DNA of 49,190 nt, taken from NCBI GenBank assembly GCA_021531615.1, contig JADYUE010000013.1, forward strand, positions 1 through 49,190. The letters are read 5' to 3'. Origin of the DNA: Fusobacterium varium. Its GTDB lineage: Bacteria; Fusobacteriota; Fusobacteriia; Fusobacteriales; Fusobacteriaceae. This document shows, one piece after another, positions 44,805 through 49,190 of the stretch; position 1 is the stretch's first letter; the number at the start of each line of letters is the position of its first letter. A model generated the notes under the pieces. It worked only from the letters and a program-made list of their open reading frames with translations. It was not told the origin of the DNA and ran no database searches. The position numbers and the translations under genes are program-made.

Positions 44805-46613
44805 CTAGTCAGATGCAATTTTAACCTTAGTATCTATCCCTAGAATTTCTAATACTTTATTATTTTCATTACTTAAAATTCTTATAGCATATCCATTATT
44901 CACTCTCTCAGATTGCTCACATTTGTAAGTACTGAAAAGATCATCATAAGCTTTATTTTGTAGAGGTGTATTAAAGATATATACCCCTTTAACAGCCTCT
45001 CTATCTTCATTCAATAGTTTCATGAATACTCTTTGAATTGTAGATGCATAATCATTGCTATAACTTCCACCCTTGCTTGTTTGCATATGTGGAGGATTTA
45101 GTTTTAAAACTGCCTCTGAGTAATTTAGTTCTGACTTTTCTAATATTGCATTATTGCAAATAAAATTCTCTCTATATCCAAATAACTCATTTGATGCATC
45201 AATGTCTAATGATGTCCTTCTAAATTGGTTATAATCTAAAGACTCATATAAATAGATCTCTTTTTTATTTAAGTTAGTTGCTATTAGTACTGTTCTACCT
45301 TCAATTGTTATTTTAGTTAATGCCCCCATTTTTCTAGTAATGTCATATTTTTCAGCATCATAAGTGCTATAACTTTCATAACCAAACGAGTTTGGAACTG
45401 CTTGCACACACTTCAATTTATTTTCCACTGTTAAATAAAAGAAATTATCCCCTACTAATTCACATTCATAACTACAAGGAACTTCTCCAGCTATAAATAC
45501 ACTGTAGTTACTATGAGTTAAAACTTTGCTGTATGAAATAACATACACTCCTTTATCAGTTGCAACATATAAAGCATTCCCTACCTTGCTTCTAAGAATG
45601 TTAGGTTTTTGATTATTGATTGGAGTAGGTTTAAAATAGAAAGGATCATCAGAATTTATTCCATTTCTAAAGTCAAAAAAGTTATCTTTTCTAGAAAAAT
45701 AAAAAGTGTTATCTTTTATGATATAAAGCCTGTCCGAAAGCACTCCAACATCAGTAAAATTACTTTTTAACTCTTGTAATTTTCCATATACAAGGTCACC
45801 ATTTATGTTTTTGATATTCATATTAGTAAAATAGCCACTTCCATATACTGAGTCATTTACCTCATCAGAAAAGGAAACGTTAGTATTGCCTAAAATATAG
45901 CTCTTATTATCCTCATTTTTGTTAAATCTATACAAAATTCCAAACATTAACCCCTCAGCTGGATCTTTAATGTCATCTTTATCAATAGAAGATTTATATT
46001 GTTTGTACACTCTTGCTAATTTCAAACCTGTTTCATACAAATATATCCCATCTTCTTTACTCTCTAACTTTGGATTTGTATAAGTACTAAGCATTGCAAC
46101 TCTTAATTCGCTTCCAACTTTATAAACTTTATACACATCCAACTTTACATCATCTTTTTCAACAACTGGATATTCAAGTAATGATAAAAAATTACTCTGC
46201 CCAATGTTTCCTGTCTCAGCATTAAACTCAAAGACTTGAGGAGCAGAGGAACAGATTATTAAACTATCATCAAACATTTTCACATTTGTATTTTTAGCTA
46301 TAGCTTTATTAAGATTGTGTTGCAGACTGTATAGGACTGTGTAATCTTCTTTATTTAGTGTGTAGACGTGTGTAGAGGTAACAACTATAAAGAAATTATA
46401 TCTAGTGTCTAAAACCTCTATTATATCGCCTACAGGGATATTCTTCTTTATATACTTTTTAGCAAACTTTAAGTTTCCAAGTTCTGTAATTATAAAGTTT
46501 CTTATCTCTCTTGCTGACTGCTGATATATTTCAGACTCTCTTATTCCATTTAATCTTTCTCCAACTTCTCCATAAATGAAAAAGTTATTTCTATATATCA
46601 TCTCATTAGCCAT
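44805..46613 (-). CDS. Tail tubular protein B-like (T7 gp12-like)
   Basis: 602 residues, beta-rich: MIYRNNFFIYGEVGERLNGI at the start, FFIVVTSTHVYTL, DRLYIIKDNTFYFSRKDN, NALYVATDKGVYVISYSKVL and GRTVLIATNLNKKEIYLYES. Propeller-like strands with phage nozzle features (SRKDNFFDF recalls gp12 homologues). It would form the tail tip below the gp11-like gatekeeper. It starts 4 bp after that gene's stop with a GGGGG site. Confidence 0.72.
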   Translation of the reverse strand: MANEMIYRNNFFIYGEVGERLNGIRESEIYQQSAREIRNFIITELGNLKFAKKYIKKNIPVGDIIEVLDTRYNFFIVVTSTHVYTLNKEDYTVLYSLQHNLNKAIAKNTNVKMFDDSLIICSSAPQVFEFNAETGNIGQSNFLSLLEYPVVEKDDVKLDVYKVYKVGSELRVAMLSTYTNPKLESKEDGIYLYETGLKLARVYKQYKSSIDKDDIKDPAEGLMFGILYRFNKNEDNKSYILGNTNVSFSDEVNDSVYGSGYFTNMNIKNINGDLVYGKLQELKSNFTDVGVLSDRLYIIKDNTFYFSRKDNFFDFRNGINSDDPFYFKPTPINNQKPNILRSKVGNALYVATDKGVYVISYSKVLTHSNYSVFIAGEVPCSYECELVGDNFFYLTVENKLKCVQAVPNSFGYESYSTYDAEKYDITRKMGALTKITIEGRTVLIATNLNKKEIYLYESLDYNQFRRTSLDIDASNELFGYRENFICNNAILEKSELNYSEAVLKLNPPHMQTSKGGSYSNDYASTIQRVFMKLLNEDREAVKGVYIFNTPLQNKAYDDLFSTYKCEQSERVNNGYAIRILSNENNKVLEILGIDTKVKIASD

Positions 46614-46616
46614 TAT

Positions 46617-47120
46617 TTACCCCCATGGATTGTAATTAAAACCTTGTTGATTTATAATTTTACTTCTCTCTTTATACTCATCTTGTGAAAAAAGCTGGAA
46701 TCTGTCTTGATATGCATTAAATGCAAGGCACATATCTTTACATAAAGATGCAACCATGTAATCAAATAGCTTGTCAGGATATTCTTTAACATCTATCTTT
46801 CTACAATATTGAATATTCAATTCACTTGATGAAGAATAAATAAACTCATTTTCTTCTCTATAATCATTATCAGCTCTTATTATATTTAAGCAGTCAACTG
46901 GAATATTGAATCTATTTTCTCTCATATCATTAGTTCCTGTACTTGTTAGTTTTGTAGTTACTGAGTTAAATAAAAAGGCTGTCTGTTTTGCCATATTATC
47001 AACAATCTTATCTAGCAAAGCTACTGCTGTAGTATACTCATCTGATTTATTATCATTGTATGCATTATTCTTTCCTAATCTGAAAAAAGCTGTTTTTATA
47101 ACTTCCCCTTTATCAATCAT
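46617..47120 (-). CDS. Tail tubular protein A-like (T7 gp11-like)
   Basis: 167 residues. A helical N-terminal part (MIDKGEVIKTAFFRLGKNN, then YTTAVALLDKIVDNMAKQTAF) and a beta part (NRFNIPVDCLNIIRADN) end in a helix (YMVASLCKDMCLAFNAYQDR) and GFNYNPWG. This matches podoviral gp11-like adaptor/gatekeeper proteins in size and pattern. It directly precedes the gp12-like gene. Confidence 0.65.
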   Translation of the reverse strand: MIDKGEVIKTAFFRLGKNNAYNDNKSDEYTTAVALLDKIVDNMAKQTAFLFNSVTTKLTSTGTNDMRENRFNIPVDCLNIIRADNDYREENEFIYSSSSELNIQYCRKIDVKEYPDKLFDYMVASLCKDMCLAFNAYQDRFQLFSQDEYKERSKIINQQGFNYNPWG

Positions 47121-47137
47121 TTTTTAGATCCTCCTTT

Positions 47138-47162
47138 CAAAAATGCACCCAAACAGGTGCAT
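47138..47162 (-). terminator. Hairpin between holin and tail genes
   Basis: ATGCACC / GGTGCAT stem with a 6-nt loop, then TTTTTG on the minus strand. It probably attenuates rather than ends late transcription. Confidence 0.6.
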
Positions 47163-47165
47163 CTT

Positions 47166-47609
47166 CTACTTTTTATTTTTACTTTCTTGATACTGCTCTA
47201 ACATATTTTTTAATTTTTCAGGAATTGGTATTCCACATATACTTGCATTTTCTAAGATAGAAAGCCCTTCATCGCTTAGTAGAACCCCTATTGTTAGAGT
47301 TCTAAGAGCAAATTTGTTATCAAATAATAAGTCTATCTGATGAGCTAGTACAATAAGTGCTATCATTACCATCTTTTTTAGAAGCCCTTTAAACCCTTGC
47401 TTACTATTAGCTTTCTCTATAATAAAAGCTTTAGCTACACCAGTAAAATAATCTACTGTCATTAGTATAAATAAGACTTCAAGCATTTCATCAATGCCAC
47501 CTATCACATAAAAAAACAGACTTATTAAAGCTCCTATGATTAAAACTATTTTATTTCCTATGATAGAAAATACATCTACTAATATTTGAATCACCTCGTC
47601 AAATGTCAT
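47166..47609 (-). CDS. Phage holin (holin family 4 / TcdE-like)
   Basis: 147 residues. Three hydrophobic segments: IVLIIGALISLFFYVIGGI, MLEVLFILMTVDYFTGVAKA and MVMIALIVLAHQIDLLF. The central VDYFTGVAKAFI and SKQGFKGLLKK match the BhlA/TcdE-type holin family. It makes membrane lesions for endolysin escape. The second of two adjacent ATGs best fits the AGGAGGG spacing. Confidence 0.88.
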   Translation of the reverse strand: MTFDEVIQILVDVFSIIGNKIVLIIGALISLFFYVIGGIDEMLEVLFILMTVDYFTGVAKAFIIEKANSKQGFKGLLKKMVMIALIVLAHQIDLLFDNKFALRTLTIGVLLSDEGLSILENASICGIPIPEKLKNMLEQYQESKNKK

Positions 47610-47618
47610 CATTCCCTC

Positions 47619-47861
47619 CTAGCTGAATAGATAGTTAATAAACTTATCAAATACATTAAACCAATAGCTTGTGATAGCTAGACTTGGGAATAAAGATGCA
47701 AGGACACACATTAAGAATACTCCGAAGAGTATCATAGATATAGTTTGTGCAAATATATCTATCTTTTGTTTTTGAAGTTCTTGCTCCTTTTCTCCATTTT
47801 TAGATTTTTTTAGGACTATATCTAAACCTTTAGTAAATAGCCCTATTAATTTAGCCCACAT
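47619..47861 (-). CDS. Small membrane protein in the lysis module
   Basis: 80 residues. A short amphipathic, lysine-rich start (WAKLIGLFTKGLDIVLKKSK) and coil are followed by a strong membrane helix (MILFGVFLMCVLASLF) and an aromatic end. It could be a second holin, antiholin or spanin-like protein; no lipobox. Its start overlaps the end of the endolysin gene. I chose the ATG at 47861 because GGAG lies 8 bp upstream. Confidence 0.7.
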   Translation of the reverse strand: MWAKLIGLFTKGLDIVLKKSKNGEKEQELQKQKIDIFAQTISMILFGVFLMCVLASLFPSLAITSYWFNVFDKFINYLFS

Positions 47862-47866
47862 TATCA

Positions 47867-48265
47867 TCACTCCATTAACTCAAAGTGTCCACCATCATAT
47901 GATCCTCGCTCGATCTCATCATCATATCTATCATTCATATTCCAGTCACCACCCCATCTTGCTTTTATTCCTAGTTCCTTAGCAACTGCTTTTAATACAT
48001 TAGCAACCTTTTCAAAGTCTTTTAAGTTTTCCCAACCATGAAAAGGATAAGGTATAAAGTCAAATGCCTTACTTGGATTTAAGCAATGCTTAGATTTATT
48101 AGTCCATGAAGTGCCTTTTTTTCTGTTTTCTTCTGCCTCTTCCTGTGTTCTCATCCCATCTATCACTGTAAAATCTATTCTTTTTATAGCCTCTTTAGCT
48201 ATTCTTTGAAGTCTATCATCACACTCAGAAAGATTTTTTAAACTTCTTTTGCTGAATTTATACAT
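47867..48265 (-). CDS. Endolysin: M15-type L,D- or D-Ala/Glu peptidase
   Basis: 132 residues. The zinc site is visible in SKHCLNPSKAFDFIP (His and Asp) and GGHFELME (second His), with WGGDWN between. VIDGMRTQEEAEENRKKGTS is the conserved substrate loop. This fits T5-type/VanY-like peptidases that cut the peptidoglycan stem peptide. It precedes two small membrane genes, making an endolysin-holin module. Confidence 0.9.
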   Translation of the reverse strand: MYKFSKRSLKNLSECDDRLQRIAKEAIKRIDFTVIDGMRTQEEAEENRKKGTSWTNKSKHCLNPSKAFDFIPYPFHGWENLKDFEKVANVLKAVAKELGIKARWGGDWNMNDRYDDEIERGSYDGGHFELME

Positions 48266-48278
48266 TTAATCACTCTCC

Positions 48279-48632
48279 TTATTTGTAAAATAAAACCTTT
48301 CCTACATAAAACATTCCACTACTAGGAACTATATAATTTCCACTTTTACTGAATGTTAATGAGTTTCTTTCAGTAGCTCTAAATGATTTTCCGTCATTAG
48401 ACTCTAGTCCGTAATAAGGTCCAAAAGTTAAAACACAAAAATTATAATCCAATAAGTCATCAGGGATTTTCCATTTTTGTGCTGTTCCAGTATAGGTAAC
48501 AATTCTATATGTTCCTCTACCCTCTAAGGCTGTTATCCTACTATTCAAATCACTCATTTTAATTGGAGTAACTCTTCCAGTACCTTCTAATGTTCTTACT
48601 TTCTCGTTGATTCCATTCAAAGTGGTAGCCAT
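48279..48632 (-). CDS. Small phage tail-associated protein
   Basis: 117 residues. A short coiled coil (NGINEKVRTLEGTGRV, then MSDLNSRITALEGRGTYR) leads into a beta-rich domain (IVTYTGTAQKWKIPDDLLDY, then NSLTFSKSGNYIVPSSGMFY). A coiled coil trimerising ahead of a small beta domain is typical of short tail-fibre or receptor-binding tips. I used the ATG at 48632 (GGTGG upstream) rather than the GTG codons before it. Confidence 0.6.
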   Translation of the reverse strand: MATTLNGINEKVRTLEGTGRVTPIKMSDLNSRITALEGRGTYRIVTYTGTAQKWKIPDDLLDYNFCVLTFGPYYGLESNDGKSFRATERNSLTFSKSGNYIVPSSGMFYVGKVLFYK

Positions 48633-48673
48633 TAAAACCACCACCCTTTTTTATTTTTTAGGAGATTATAGCT

Positions 48674-48684
48674 CCCCCCCCCCC
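48674..48684. repeat. Homopolymer run of 11 C (G on minus strand)
   Basis: Eleven C in a row in a region of about 25-30 percent GC, between two tail genes. On the coding (minus) strand it reads G11 and lies 42 bp before the next gene start. The length makes it prone to slippage. Confidence 0.9.
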
Positions 48685-48713
48685 GTTTAATTTTTTGTTA
48701 GGTTTTAACATAT

Positions 48714-49190
48714 TTACATCACCTCATTAAAACATTTAACATCTGATATTTCATTTATCTTTGATATAAAGTCTTGTTTATTTAACTTTACATTAGGACT
48801 ACTTGCTTTTAATTGTGCCTCTACTGTGAATATAGCTTGTACAAATGTTGCTCCATCTATTCTTAACTTTTTAAGTTCATCTAAAGACATCTCTACTACA
48901 TCGTTATCATTAAAACTCCAATGTGTAACAGGCACTGTGGAATAAGGTTGTGCGTCCTCGTTTGCTGCTATTGCATTACCAAGTAAAGCCAAATCTTTTT
49001 CACGACATTTTTGCTGATGTCCATTAAAATCAAATCCTATTTCCAATATTTCAGCTTTATAAGTGTTAATTTTATTAAAATAATATTCTTTTAACTCTTC
49101 ATCAGTTGCTCCATCTTCCCAAGTTTTAAGTTCTTTATTCCATTTAGGAACTACTAAATCAATAGGCATAACAACTGATTTTATCTCTTC
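48714..49190 (-). CDS. Phage tail-associated protein with DUF4376-like domain, cut by window edge
   Basis: At least 151 residues after the ATG at 49169. DUF4376-like features: INTYKAEILEIGFDFNGHQQ, KDLALLGNAIAAN, WSFNDNDVVEMSLDEL and ATFVQAIFTVEAQLKAS. The frame stays open to the window edge (EEIKSVV before the Met) and no ribosome site precedes that ATG, so the real start is probably outside. Such proteins are linked to tail-fibre assembly or tail tips. Spacer 9 targets a homologous gene. Confidence 0.65.
   Translation of the reverse strand, partial: EEIKSVVMPIDLVVPKWNKELKTWEDGATDEELKEYYFNKINTYKAEILEIGFDFNGHQQKCREKDLALLGNAIAANEDAQPYSTVPVTHWSFNDNDVVEMSLDELKKLRIDGATFVQAIFTVEAQLKASSPNVKLNKQDFISKINEISDVKCFNEVM

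Noticed and set aside
48660-48713. 17-codon minus-strand frame containing the G11 tract
   Set aside because: Too short, no recognisable product, and no tract length fuses it to the next gene.

Overview
The window is a low-GC chromosomal segment whose gene content and codon use point to a Fusobacterium-type bacterium (inference from protein character: a folD-fmt-nrdR-recO-mreC run, Gram-negative style signal peptides and lipoproteins, an exported choloylglycine-hydrolase-family enzyme). It has two halves joined by a CRISPR array: about 33 kb of ordinary chromosome and about 14 kb of a prophage that runs off the right edge.

Chromosome (1-33.3 kb). From the left: the end of a sugar-uptake locus (LacI regulator and ABC ATPase), clpB, a PTS IIA-Glc protein, a YchJ-like protein, a tRNA-Pro/tRNA-Gln pair, a HAD phosphatase and the azlCD exporter genes. 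A long, mostly leftward block follows: purine permease and adenine deaminase, tgt, the (p)ppGpp enzyme, apt, two membrane or transporter-associated genes, accB, an ACT protein, folD, fmt, nrdR, a PTS IIA protein, recO, mreC and an M20 peptidase. Then come a secreted choloylglycine hydrolase family enzyme, a frameshifted methyltransferase, a Zn/Cd-type P-type ATPase and a class I aminotransferase. A 167-bp nested inverted-repeat element lies at 26.8-27.0 kb.

CRISPR island (33.4-36.7 kb). An array of 17 full 30-nt repeats plus a truncated one looks like type I-B, with crRNAs read on the minus strand. No cas genes are in the window. At its distal end, between the last good repeat and a degenerate repeat, sits a complete small transcription unit for a 29-residue hydrophobic peptide with a folded 5' leader; it looks like a type I toxin. 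To the right of the array come a small protein resembling Csx20-type predicted ring nucleases, a free-standing crRNA-like RNA (pseudo-repeat, 39-nt guide, pseudo-repeat, with its own promoter and terminator), and a two-gene operon with TACGTA operators encoding a small acidic protein and an AbrB-like protein. Spacer 7 of the array is a perfect 36/36 match, with a 5'-CCA PAM, to the crRNA-like RNA gene. Spacer 9 matches a prophage gene at 27/36 with a CCT PAM. The array therefore targets the element next to it, and the intervening genes are strong candidates for CRISPR evasion functions.

Prophage (36.7-49.2 kb). The genes read leftward: a tail-associated gene, a short tail protein, an M15 peptidase endolysin, two small membrane proteins including a holin, then a T7-like set (tail tubular A and B, gp14-, gp15- and gp16-like internal virion proteins). 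The 1834-residue gp16-like protein ends in a cysteine peptidoglycan hydrolase domain. Capsid, terminase and integrase genes are not in the window. An 11-base G/C run in this AT-rich region is a possible slippage site.
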